From Bacteroidales bacterium (GTDB lineage: Bacteria; Bacteroidota; Bacteroidia; Bacteroidales; Tenuifilaceae): a DNA stretch of 44,380 nucleotides. The stretch is from NCBI GenBank assembly GCA_028708425.1, contig JAQVYY010000029.1:1-44380 (forward strand), written 5' to 3'. This document shows positions 1 to 8,022 of the stretch, piece after piece. Every line of letters begins with the position of its first letter. Position 1 is the stretch's first letter. Made by a program: the position numbers and the translations under genes. The notes below the pieces were generated by a model that had not been told where the DNA came from, did no database searches, and worked only from the letters and a program-made list of their open reading frames with translations.

Positions 1-1179
1 AATCTGGAAATGCTAAACCTAACTCCAAACACCGCGTACACGGTTAGGGCATTCGCAACCAACTCCGATAATCTAACCGGATACGGACAGCCAAAACAAT
101 TTACAACCCTCCGCAAGTACGAAGTAACCCTAAATGTTTTCGAAGGGGATGGCCCAGCACCAACCCCACTTGATGCTACGGTAACAATTCTTAATAAGGA
201 TACCCAAGAGACTATAATTAGTGAAACACCATCAAGCACGCATACCTTTAACCTGACCAATAACGCCTACGTTCTTAAGGTTGAAGCCGAAGGATACCAT
301 ACCCACACCGAAGAATACACGCCAACAGGCAACGAAATAAAAGAGGTTATCCTTTACACTACACAAGCCGATGAGACGCTGGTTACATTTACCGCTACAG
401 ATAATGATGGTCCTGTGAGCAACGTTAAAATCAAGATAGGCACAGTAGTGAATTACACCAACAATTTAGGCGTTGCCACATTTTACCTTGCCTCAGGGGT
501 TCATACTTACTGGCCTACTGTACCCGAGGGCTATGAAGAGGTCTATGCAACAACAGTAAGTGTACCCCAGGAGAGTAATGTGGATATAACCTTAAGAAAG
601 CAGGTTAAAGTTACATTTAATGTTAAAAACCCCAATGGTACCCCTACTACCCAGGCGTATGGCTATATAACTTATGTTGGAGAGTACGAATGGGATCCAT
701 TTGAGAGCACCTTTGATGTATCTAATGGAACTGGCCACGTATTCCTGCCCCCCGATTCTTTAGGAACATGGAACTACTCGATTACATCTGACATTTACAC
801 TGCCAATGGAAACATAGTACTAATTGAGAATTCAGATGACATTGTAGAACCTGTTCAGCTTCAAGGTCCACCAGCAACCTACACCGTTAAAGTCCATATT
901 ACAGGGACTGATAATGAGGATATTATGGATGCAATGGTTATGCTAACTGATAATACATATTTCGAGGAGGTTCAGTATTCCGACGTTGACGGCATGGTAA
1001 CATTTGAAAATGTTATAGTACATGGCGATCAACCTGATATGCAGTACCATTTAACCATCACAAAGGATGGGTTTGAAGAAATTGATGAGCCTTTCTACCT
1101 TGATGTATGGAGCATAATGCAGCTTGACCCAAATGGCACAGGAACCATAACGATTGAACGTGAGTTAACCCCATTATAA
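1..1179 (+). CDS. C-terminal part of a secreted FN3 / carboxypeptidase-regulatory-like repeat protein (5' end outside window)
   Basis: The reading frame is open from the first base, so the gene starts upstream of the window; the ATG at base 10 is probably internal. The visible part begins with the end of a fibronectin type III domain (NLTPNTAYTVRAFATNS, then YG and FTT, typical of Bacteroidota surface proteins). About four beta-sandwich modules follow, resembling carboxypeptidase regulatory-like or PEGA-type domains (for example EAEGYHTHTEEY and GTDNEDIMDAMVMLTDN). No T9SS sorting domain is seen at the C-terminus, which ends in ERELTPL. It is probably a large exported adhesin or scaffold-type protein. 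The next gene, 31 bases downstream, encodes a T9SS cargo protein and may be co-transcribed. The exact function is unknown. Confidence 0.75.
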   Translation, partial: NLEMLNLTPNTAYTVRAFATNSDNLTGYGQPKQFTTLRKYEVTLNVFEGDGPAPTPLDATVTILNKDTQETIISETPSSTHTFNLTNNAYVLKVEAEGYHTHTEEYTPTGNEIKEVILYTTQADETLVTFTATDNDGPVSNVKIKIGTVVNYTNNLGVATFYLASGVHTYWPTVPEGYEEVYATTVSVPQESNVDITLRKQVKVTFNVKNPNGTPTTQAYGYITYVGEYEWDPFESTFDVSNGTGHVFLPPDSLGTWNYSITSDIYTANGNIVLIENSDDIVEPVQLQGPPATYTVKVHITGTDNEDIMDAMVMLTDNTYFEEVQYSDVDGMVTFENVIVHGDQPDMQYHLTITKDGFEEIDEPFYLDVWSIMQLDPNGTGTITIERELTPL

Positions 1180-1210
1180 ACACCTTAGGGCTGATACTAA
1201 AAATACAACT

Positions 1211-1717
1211 ATGAAACACACAGTAAAACATAAGGCAATAACACTAATGCTAACGGTTGTAATTTCAACCGTTAGCATCACCCTGTGGGCTCAAGAAACA
1301 GGGGTTCAACAGGCACTGCTATCTGGTGGCGAGTACCACCAGACCCATGCCGGCTCAGTAAGCTGGAGCCTGGGCGAAACGGCAATAAGGACTCTCGCAG
1401 CAGGCGGTTACATTATTACCCAGGGGTTTCAGCAGAGCAAGCTTACCATCACAGCCATTGACGATGAGACCGATTTCCCGATTGGCATCACGGCGTATCC
1501 AAACCCTACAAGCAGCCATGTATTTATTAGGGTTAATGGCGAGGTAAGAAACCTTAGGTATGAGGTGTACGCTGCCAACGGGCAAAGGGTTGAGGAGAAC
1601 CTCTTCGATAGCAATCCACAAAAAATTATCGTTGACCACCTCGCTCCAGGAGTCTATCTAATCAGAATACGACTGGATAATCAGCTAGTAAAAACCTTTA
1701 AGGTGGTAAAAAACTAG
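1211..1717 (+). CDS. Small T9SS type A cargo protein
   Basis: 168 residues. A signal peptide (hydrophobic stretch at residues 10-27, ending LWAQ) is followed by a short domain with the pattern LSGGEYHQTHAGSVSWSLGE and IITQGFQQ, common in small Bacteroidota secreted proteins. The last 80 or so residues form a T9SS type A sorting domain: AYPNPTSSHVFIRV, then YEVYAANGQRV, then LAPGVYLIRI and the terminal KTFKVVKN. Proteins with this tail cross the outer membrane by the type IX system and are released or anchored to the surface. There is almost no room for a catalytic domain, so the mature part is probably structural. A strong terminator follows directly. Confidence 0.85.
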   Translation: MKHTVKHKAITLMLTVVISTVSITLWAQETGVQQALLSGGEYHQTHAGSVSWSLGETAIRTLAAGGYIITQGFQQSKLTITAIDDETDFPIGITAYPNPTSSHVFIRVNGEVRNLRYEVYAANGQRVEENLFDSNPQKIIVDHLAPGVYLIRIRLDNQLVKTFKVVKN

Positions 1718-1727
1718 CGAAGCAAGT

Positions 1728-1767
1728 AAACGGGGAGGCGAGCAAATTTGCTCGCCTCCCCGTTTTT
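1728..1767 (+). terminator. Rho-independent terminator after the T9SS cargo gene
   Basis: A perfect inverted repeat with 19-base arms is centred at 1746/1747 (GGGGAGGCGAGC on the left, GCTCGCCTCCCC on the right) and runs into TTTTT. It starts 11 bases after the stop codon of the small T9SS cargo gene. The arms are symmetrical, but there is no A-run matching a downstream gene on the other strand. Confidence 0.9.
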
Positions 1768-1770
1768 ACG

Positions 1771-1914
1771 TTAGCCCGCATTAGCATCAAATTTGCTAGA
1801 GATGCATGCAAATACGGATTACCCCAACATAGTCGAGCCCAATTTTGGAGAGCAAAATTGGTTGAGTGACTTAGTCGCTATCGAAGGCCCCAATTATTCA
1901 TTTGAACAATTGGA
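1771..1914 (+). repeat. NTAA element copy 1 (degenerate)
   Basis: The most diverged copy of the intergenic repeat described under copies 5 and 7. Recognisable blocks are TAGCCCGCATTAG near the left end, CGAGCCCAATTTTGGA and GCAAAATTGG (hairpin 2), CTTAGTCGCTATCGAAG (remains of hairpin 3) and CAATTATTCATTTGAACAA (hairpin 4). The edges are too eroded to show a flanking duplication. It lies between the terminator of the T9SS cargo gene and the promoter of the HAD gene. Confidence 0.75.
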
Positions 1915-1949
1915 ACCTATACGAATCGAAAATTATCCACAGCATTTAC

Positions 1950-1957
1950 TATATTTG
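1950..1957 (+). promoter_or_regulatory. Probable -7 box of the HAD phosphatase gene
   Basis: TATATTTG fits the Bacteroidota -7 consensus TAnnTTTG and lies 21 bases before the start codon at 1978. No clear -33 TTTG was found at the usual spacing. Confidence 0.5.
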
Positions 1958-1977
1958 CAAAAATATGCAGTTAATTT

Positions 1978-2397
1978 ATGCTTAAAGTTGCAGTCGATTT
2001 TGATGGCACTATTGTTGAGAACAAATTCCCCAAAATAGGGAAACCCAAGCTCTTTGCATTCGAAACGCTCAAGGCTATGCAGAACAAGGGCATTCTGCTA
2101 ATACTATGGACCGTGCGAAAAGGTGAGGAGCTAAACAATGCGGTTGAGTTTTGCCGTAGCAACGGCATTTCCTTTTATGCAGTTAACGCAAATTATCCCG
2201 AGGAGCAGCACGATGAGGACGTATCGCGTAAAATAGAAGCCGACATATTTATCGACGACCGAAATATTGGTGGATTTATTGGGTGGAGTAATGTATGGCA
2301 GGAACTTTTCCCCGAGGAAGCAAATATTTTAAAAGAACAGAAAACCATTAGCCGATTGAGAAAAAAATCTATCTGGAAAAGGTTAACAAGAGGCTAA
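1978..2397 (+). CDS. HAD-superfamily hydrolase (small, BT0820-like)
   Basis: 139 residues. The N-terminal VAVDFDGTIVEN is HAD motif I (nucleophile and acid/base Asp in DxDGT form). ILLILWTVRKGEEL carries motif II (Thr in the place of Ser/Thr), and ADIFIDDRNIGG carries the acidic motif IV. The protein is short, without a large cap domain, like the small Bacteroides HAD proteins with the IDDRN signature. It is presumably a cytosolic phosphatase or phosphohydrolase; the substrate is unknown. The start is preceded by a TAnnTTTG box, and the gene is followed 19 bases later by the glutaminyl cyclase-like lipoprotein gene on the same strand, so the two may share a transcript. Confidence 0.8.
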   Translation: MLKVAVDFDGTIVENKFPKIGKPKLFAFETLKAMQNKGILLILWTVRKGEELNNAVEFCRSNGISFYAVNANYPEEQHDEDVSRKIEADIFIDDRNIGGFIGWSNVWQELFPEEANILKEQKTISRLRKKSIWKRLTRG

Positions 2398-2416
2398 ATA
2401 ACAACAGCTATTTAAA

Positions 2417-3499
2417 ATGAAAACGGTACAAATTATTGTTATAGTGGCTTTCGAACTACTTTTTAATGCCTGTAACAGCTCAAAAACGAATAGCACGACC
2501 ACCCAAAAAACACAAAAAACAAAAAGGATTAGCTTGGTAAAAGTTATCGAACCATCAAACGGCGAGCTATTTACCCAAGGCGAACCTGTTAATTTTACCA
2601 TAAAGCACATTAACGATACCATCATCCCCGACTCGGTAATTCTGTTTATAAACAACAACCGCATTGGGGCAACCAAAACGCTATCAAAAAGTTTTGAAAC
2701 TCGGTCGCTAAGGCTGGGCAAGCACCAGCTAAAAGCCACAGCGTGGCTTAATGGCCATAGGCAAACCGCCTCAGTTGGCATTAAGCTAAAAGCCAACGCT
2801 CCCCCTAAACAGTATGGGTATAGTATCGTAAATACATTTCCACACGATATTGAGGCCTACACGCAGGGGCTATTTTACCATAAGGAGCATCTTATCGAGA
2901 GCACTGGGCAAATCGGGATGTCGAGCCTTCGCCAGGTTGAGATAGAAACAGGAAAAATCATTCAGAGCGTAAACCTCGAGAGGCAATACTTTGGCGAGGG
3001 AACAACAATTTACGATAACGAGATATACCAAATCACATGGACCTCGCGCAAGGGATTCGTTTACGAACCCGAAACATTTAACCTTATCCGCACATTCGAC
3101 TACCCAACGCAGGGATGGGGGCTCACTACCATAGAAGATAAGCTGGTTATGAGCGATGGCTCAAACACGCTGTACTTTCTCGAACCAAAATCGTTTGCAG
3201 AAATTAGCCGAATAGAGGTTTACAACCATGTGGGACCGGTTAACCAGCTTAACGAGCTGGAGTATATCGATGGAAAAATATACGCCAACGTATATCTCAC
3301 CGACTTAATAGTCATAATCAATCCCGAAACGGGCATGGTTGAGGCTGAGGTCGATCTATCGAATCTGTTAAACCCAAGCGACAGGCATAGAAATATTGAT
3401 GTGCTAAACGGAATTGCTTGGGACAAGCAGAATAGCAGACTTTTTGTTACCGGAAAGAACTGGCCCAAGCTATTTGAAATTACCATTAAAAGGCAGTAA
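2417..3499 (+). CDS. Glutaminyl-peptide cyclotransferase-like lipoprotein
   Basis: 360 residues. The N-terminus is a lipoprotein signal (hydrophobic segment, then FNAC with Cys at about residue 19). Residues 40-125 form an Ig-like beta domain (VIEPSNGELFTQGEPVNF). From about residue 133 the sequence matches the five-bladed propeller of plant-type glutaminyl cyclases (FPHDIEAYTQGLFYH, IGMSSLRQVEIETGKI, YQITWTSRKGFVY, GWGLTTIEDKLVMSDGS, LNELEYIDGKIYANVY, NGIAWDKQNSRLFVTGKNW). The family converts N-terminal Gln into pyroglutamate. Many T9SS cargo proteins have Gln right after the signal peptidase site, so a periplasmic cyclase fits this kind of organism. The stop codon lies 10 bases from that of the convergent thioredoxin gene. 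Confidence 0.88.
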   Translation: MKTVQIIVIVAFELLFNACNSSKTNSTTTQKTQKTKRISLVKVIEPSNGELFTQGEPVNFTIKHINDTIIPDSVILFINNNRIGATKTLSKSFETRSLRLGKHQLKATAWLNGHRQTASVGIKLKANAPPKQYGYSIVNTFPHDIEAYTQGLFYHKEHLIESTGQIGMSSLRQVEIETGKIIQSVNLERQYFGEGTTIYDNEIYQITWTSRKGFVYEPETFNLIRTFDYPTQGWGLTTIEDKLVMSDGSNTLYFLEPKSFAEISRIEVYNHVGPVNQLNELEYIDGKIYANVYLTDLIVIINPETGMVEAEVDLSNLLNPSDRHRNIDVLNGIAWDKQNSRLFVTGKNWPKLFEITIKRQ

Positions 3500-3509
3500 G
3501 TTTACCCCA

Positions 3510-3833
3510 CTACTCAAACATTAATTTATAGGTGCGCTCAACTTTTCGCTCAAATTCCGAGAGATGTATCAACCCACTCGCTCTGAAAACTTCACGCCCA
3601 TCAGCATAATAAATAATCCCAGGTATGGAAAGCATCCGAAGTTGGGCTGCAAGCTCGCGGTTTATGGTGGCATCTAAAAAAAACAGCTTTACCTTGGGGA
3701 ACTTGCTTTCCATAAGCTCCTTAACCTTGGGCTCTAAAATTCCACATACCCCGCAATCATTACCCGACAAGTATAACAAAACCGAATCGTGCTGCGTAAT
3801 CAATTCATCCCAAAGCTGCTTGCTAAAAACCAT
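3510..3833 (-). CDS. Thioredoxin-like protein with CGVC motif
   Basis: 107 residues, a single thioredoxin fold without a signal peptide. The redox motif is CGVC (LSGNDCGVCGILEPKV), and the cis-Pro loop is seen in LRMLSIPGIIYY. The CGVC pair replaces the classic CGPC, which suggests a different redox potential. Length and fold agree with a cytosolic thioredoxin family member, perhaps used to protect or reduce proteins. It is transcribed alone, convergent with the cyclase gene and divergent from the TonB receptor gene. Confidence 0.8.
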   Translation of the reverse strand: MVFSKQLWDELITQHDSVLLYLSGNDCGVCGILEPKVKELMESKFPKVKLFFLDATINRELAAQLRMLSIPGIIYYADGREVFRASGLIHLSEFERKVERTYKLMFE

Positions 3834-3987
3834 AACTATTTATTTACAATCACTAACACCCAAAATAAAGTATTGTTTTAATTTAAATATTAAAAAAACT
3901 GAAGTTTGTACAATTTTTGTTAATACACCCGTTTCTATAAAATATAGTCATTAACCTAACAGTATCTATTTACCAACCTAAAACCCA

Positions 3988-6351
3988 ATGTACAAAATTA
4001 TCACATTAAAGGCTTTATTAATTATCTGCCTTTTTATTGCAAAACCAGCCATATCGCAAGATCGGCATACCATTAGCGGATATATATACGAGAAAGGAAG
4101 CCGAGAAACAATGCCAGGCGTTAATGTTTACATACCTGGCACTACGCTGGGAACAGCTTCAAACACATACGGCTTTTACTCGCTCAGACTCCCTGCTGGC
4201 GAATACGAAGTCGTATTCTCATTTGTTGGTTACCAAAGCAGGACCTTTTCAATAAAACTCGACAAGGATGTTCCCCTAGAGGTGGAACTCGACCCTAGCA
4301 TTGAGATTGAAGGCGTTGAGATACGTGCCGATATGCCGAAGCAATCGAGCCGAAGCTCACAAATGAGCGTTATGGAGATACCCGTACGACAAATAAAAGC
4401 CATCCCGGCGCTTCTGGGCGAAAAGGATGCGCTTAAGGTTATACAGCTAATGCCTGGGGTACAAAAAGGAAGCGAGGGCACCAGCGGTTTGTATGTTCGC
4501 GGCGGAGGACCCGACCAAAATCTTATTATTCTCGATGATGCAACGGTTTACAACGCCTACCACCTTTTCGGTTTCTTCTCGCTATTCAATGGCGATGCCA
4601 TCAAAAGCCTTGAGCTTACCAAGGGTGGATTCCCAGCACGTTACGGCGGCCGTCTCTCGTCAGTTCTCGAAATTGTGATGAAAGATGGGAATAAGGAAAA
4701 GATATCGGGAGAGGCTGGCGTTGGGATTCTCTCATCACGGCTAGTGCTCGAAGGGCCAATTGCAAAGGACAAAGCATCGTTTATAGTATCGGGGCGCAGA
4801 ACCTACTACGACATTTTGGCCCGCCCATTTATGCCCAATGATATAACGCTAGGCCTGTATTTTTACGACCTAACGGCAAAAGCCAACTGGGAAATTAACC
4901 GTAAAAACAGGATATACCTAAGCGGTTACTTTGGGAAAGACAATTTCTCGGGCAAAGAAAAATACGAAGGCGAGACAATAAAAGCGGGTATGTTTTGGGA
5001 TAACGCCACATCAACCATACGATGGAACCATATATTCAGAAGCAACCTTTTCTCGAACCTCTCGCTAGTATTCAGCAACTATCGCCTTAAAATTTTTGCT
5101 GCCGAAGAATACGAGGATGACATTTTTGAGCTAACCTACCGATCGGGGATTCGCGATGTAGGAGCTAAGTACGATTTCACATGGATGCCACTACCCTCGC
5201 ACACCATCCGATTTGGAGCAAACTTTACTTGGCACAGCTTTAACCCCAGCGCCGTTGTTCTTAAGGATACCTACACAGATGAATTTACAAGCGAAATAAA
5301 CACTGTAAACACATATGAATCGGGTATTTATATCGAGGATGAAATGAAAATTTCTGACCAAGGAATTATTAATGCAGGGCTAAGACTCTCGCACCACTAC
5401 CACGATGGTGCCTCGAACCTGAGCCTTGAACCGCGAATATCGGGCAGCCTTTTCCTCACAAAAACCTTATCGGCAAAGGCATCCTACGCACAAATGAACC
5501 AGCATATACATCTGCTTAGCACCACTGGCATCGGCCTGCCGACCGACCTATGGGTTCCAGCCACCAAATTCGCCCCATCGCAAGATAGCTGGCAAGTTGC
5601 TGCTGGGTTTGCCAAAGATTTAAGAAATATATCGTCAACACTTTCGCTTGAGGGGTACTACAAAAAATCAGACAATGTTATCGCCTACCGCGAGGGGGCC
5701 AGCTTTTTAATGATTGACGACCCCTCCGACGCCACCGAAATAAAATGGGAAGATAATGTTACAAGTGGTGCTAGCACATCCTACGGAGTTGAACTACTTG
5801 CCCACAAAAAAAGCGGCCGATTCTCAGGATGGGTTGGCTATACCCTATCGTGGACTCAGCTCCAATTCGACGAAATTAACAACGGAAAGCCATACTGGGC
5901 AAAGTACGACCGCCGCCACGACATATCGGTTGTGGGTATTTACGAAATCAGTAAAGGGGTAACCCTTTCGGGAACTTGGGTTTACGGCACAGGCAATGCC
6001 ATTACCTTACCGCTGGCAACATATCCTGTAGAACAACACAAGCCCAACGTTATTTCAAGCTGGTGGCTTCCCAGTCAAGTTCAAGATTATGGCGAAAAAA
6101 ATGGCTTCAGAATGGCGCCATACCACAGGCTCGACCTGGGAGTTCAGGTTCACAAAAAATTAAAAAGATACGAAAGAACATGGGAGTTTGGCGTGTACAA
6201 TGCCTACAATCGACAAAACCCGTTCTTTTATTTTGTTGAAGAAGAAGGGTCGTATAATTCGCAAACCGACGAATACACCTACACCAATAAGCTAAAACAG
6301 GTTAGCCTATTCCAGATTATTCCATCCGTATCATGGTCAATTAAATTTTAA
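3988..6351 (+). CDS. TonB-dependent outer-membrane receptor with CarboxypepD-reg-like N-domain
   Basis: 787 residues. The signal peptide ends near AKPAISQ. Residues 30-110 form a carboxypeptidase-regulatory-like domain (GYIYEKGSRETMPGVNVYIPG, split here across the domain start, then GFYSLRLPAGEYEVVFSF). The plug domain follows, with LPxLxGEKD-type text (IPALLGEKDALKVIQLMPG) and GLYVRGGGPDQNLIILDDA, and then the beta-barrel with many aromatic strands up to the C-terminal SVSWSIKF, ending in Phe as outer-membrane barrels do. It imports an unknown substrate with energy from TonB. The DUF4249 lipoprotein gene starts 5 bases after its stop codon, which marks it as one of the receptor/DUF4249 pairs rather than a SusC/SusD pair. 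Confidence 0.92.
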   Translation: MYKIITLKALLIICLFIAKPAISQDRHTISGYIYEKGSRETMPGVNVYIPGTTLGTASNTYGFYSLRLPAGEYEVVFSFVGYQSRTFSIKLDKDVPLEVELDPSIEIEGVEIRADMPKQSSRSSQMSVMEIPVRQIKAIPALLGEKDALKVIQLMPGVQKGSEGTSGLYVRGGGPDQNLIILDDATVYNAYHLFGFFSLFNGDAIKSLELTKGGFPARYGGRLSSVLEIVMKDGNKEKISGEAGVGILSSRLVLEGPIAKDKASFIVSGRRTYYDILARPFMPNDITLGLYFYDLTAKANWEINRKNRIYLSGYFGKDNFSGKEKYEGETIKAGMFWDNATSTIRWNHIFRSNLFSNLSLVFSNYRLKIFAAEEYEDDIFELTYRSGIRDVGAKYDFTWMPLPSHTIRFGANFTWHSFNPSAVVLKDTYTDEFTSEINTVNTYESGIYIEDEMKISDQGIINAGLRLSHHYHDGASNLSLEPRISGSLFLTKTLSAKASYAQMNQHIHLLSTTGIGLPTDLWVPATKFAPSQDSWQVAAGFAKDLRNISSTLSLEGYYKKSDNVIAYREGASFLMIDDPSDATEIKWEDNVTSGASTSYGVELLAHKKSGRFSGWVGYTLSWTQLQFDEINNGKPYWAKYDRRHDISVVGIYEISKGVTLSGTWVYGTGNAITLPLATYPVEQHKPNVISSWWLPSQVQDYGEKNGFRMAPYHRLDLGVQVHKKLKRYERTWEFGVYNAYNRQNPFFYFVEEEGSYNSQTDEYTYTNKLKQVSLFQIIPSVSWSIKF

Positions 6352-6356
6352 ATTTT

Positions 6357-7238
6357 ATGAATAACACAGCGCTTAAATCAATAAAATATATTGCAATTGC
6401 ACTAGTTGCAACCATGCATTACAGCTGCATTAAGGAGGTTGATAATTTGAACCTGCCCAACACAAAACCAAAGCTTGTTGTGCAATCGTTTATCTCGCCA
6501 GGAGACTCAATTACAGCAACCGTTTACGCATCGAAACCAATAAATTACAATGTTGGTAGTAATTCATATTACAGCGCATACGACACGGTTAAAAACGCCA
6601 CCATTACCCTTATCAACCTAAGCACCGGCAGCAGCACCACAATTCCTTTCGATGCCGACAAAAAGAAGTACATACTTCCTCCCCTCGATTTTAGCATTGA
6701 AAAGGGAACCGAATATGAGCTTAACGTAACGGCCAACACATTTGAGCCAATAACAGCCCGAACAACAGTGCCAACAGGCGAAGCAACAGCCAAATTAAAT
6801 AAAATTGACACTGTTAATGTGGAAGAGTATGGAGGAGTAAGAATATGGATTAGCGGTACCATTGATGACCCCGCAACAGAAAAAAACTTTTATAAAATCT
6901 CATCATACATTACCGATACAGACACCCTTGAAACACGCGTTGTAAGCTTCTTTTGGACCTTTTATAGTGATAGTAATCAGAATGGTGAAACCATAAATTT
7001 TAACCACCCTATGTACTACCACGAAAATGGGACCACAGAAATCATCCAAAGCTACATCACGATACTATTTTATGAAATTGACGAGCACTACTATAAGTTC
7101 CATAAATCAATCGAAACTATTTATGGTACGATGGATAATCCATTTACCGAATCGTCGCACCTGTATTCAAACATTGAGGGGGGTCTCGGCGTATTTGCAT
7201 CTTTTGTTCAGGTAGAAGAGATAAATACGGAAAAGTAA
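6357..7238 (+). CDS. DUF4249 family lipoprotein, partner of the TonB receptor
   Basis: 293 residues. The lipoprotein signal has a hydrophobic segment at residues 10-22 and Cys in MHYSCIKEVD. The rest follows the DUF4249 pattern: PKLVVQSFISPGDSITATVY near the N-terminus, then an IsgA/FN3-like beta domain with ATITLINLSTG and GTEYELNVTA. Only 5 bases separate it from the receptor, so co-translation is likely. By analogy with other receptor pairs it should sit on the outer membrane and help the barrel bind its substrate; this is inference, as DUF4249 has no defined biochemical role. The gene ends the operon; a promoter for the next one begins about 70 bases on. Confidence 0.85.
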   Translation: MNNTALKSIKYIAIALVATMHYSCIKEVDNLNLPNTKPKLVVQSFISPGDSITATVYASKPINYNVGSNSYYSAYDTVKNATITLINLSTGSSTTIPFDADKKKYILPPLDFSIEKGTEYELNVTANTFEPITARTTVPTGEATAKLNKIDTVNVEEYGGVRIWISGTIDDPATEKNFYKISSYITDTDTLETRVVSFFWTFYSDSNQNGETINFNHPMYYHENGTTEIIQSYITILFYEIDEHYYKFHKSIETIYGTMDNPFTESSHLYSNIEGGLGVFASFVQVEEINTEK

Positions 7239-7306
7239 AACCTTACGCCTTTGCCATATCAACCACGTTTACAGCAAAAAACGAGCATATTAACTAGCAC
7301 TAAACA

Positions 7307-7338
7307 TTTGCTTTTTAGCTAACAAACAGCTAGTTTTG
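7307..7338 (+). promoter_or_regulatory. Promoter of the DUF4290-murA operon
   Basis: A near-ideal Bacteroidota sigma-factor promoter: TTTG at 7307-7310 (-33 box), 20 bases of spacer, then TAGTTTTG at 7331-7338 (-7 box, consensus TAnnTTTG). The transcript would start near 7345 and have a leader of about 80 bases before the ATG at 7424. Confidence 0.75.
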
Positions 7339-7423
7339 CAAATAATTAGCAACTTCGCCAATAGGAGTTAATAATCTGCCTGTTTTTTTATCACCACGAA
7401 TACAACATATAATAACACACTAA

Positions 7424-8014
7424 ATGGATTACAACACCCAGCGTAAATCGCTAGCACTACCCGAGTACGGAAGGCATATACAAGAAATGGTTAATCAGCT
7501 TATGGAGGTTGAAAACTCTGAAGAGCGAAATAAAATGGCGAAATCCATAATTTCGATTATGGGTAATATGAACCCACATCTACGTGACATTAATGATTTT
7601 AAGCATAAACTTTGGGATCATCTTCACATAATGGCCAATTTTAAGCTCGATATCGATTCGCCCTACCCTAAGCCTGAAGCTTCAGTTATATTCGAAAAAC
7701 CCAAAACAGTACCATACCCAGAAAACCCTGTTAAGCGTAAGCACTATGGCAGATCTATCGCCCTTATGATAGATAAAGCCACTGAAATGGAAAATGAGGA
7801 GCAAAAGATGGAACTTACACATCTAATTGCCAACCATATGAAAAAATCGTACCTTATCTGGAACACTGGCTCGGTTTCCGACGATGATATACTTCGAGAT
7901 ATGAGCGAGTTAAGCGGTGGCAAGCTTGCCCCATCACCAACTTTTAAGTTTAACGAAATACGCGAAAACACTCACCATAAACCACGCAAAAAGTATCAAT
8001 CGCGAAAAAAATAG
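7424..8014 (+). CDS. DUF4290 domain protein
   Basis: 196 residues, mostly alpha-helical, no signal peptide. It begins MDYNTQRKSLALPEYGRHIQ, the signature of DUF4290, and has MGNMNPHLRDINDFKHKLWDH in the middle (given here only as a landmark). The tail after about residue 165 is basic (HHKPRKKYQSRKK) and probably disordered, which may allow nucleic acid or ribosome contact. The function is not known. In Bacteroidota the gene is commonly next to murA, as here, with 8 bases between the stop codon and the murA start, so the two are one operon behind the promoter at 7307. Confidence 0.88.
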   Translation: MDYNTQRKSLALPEYGRHIQEMVNQLMEVENSEERNKMAKSIISIMGNMNPHLRDINDFKHKLWDHLHIMANFKLDIDSPYPKPEASVIFEKPKTVPYPENPVKRKHYGRSIALMIDKATEMENEEQKMELTHLIANHMKKSYLIWNTGSVSDDDILRDMSELSGGKLAPSPTFKFNEIRENTHHKPRKKYQSRKK

Positions 8015-8022
8015 CGGACATC

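Noticed and set aside
1793-2038. An 81-residue open frame on the plus strand before the HAD gene
   Set aside because: It runs through the degenerate repeat copy 1 and into the HAD gene in another frame, and its protein has no family features.
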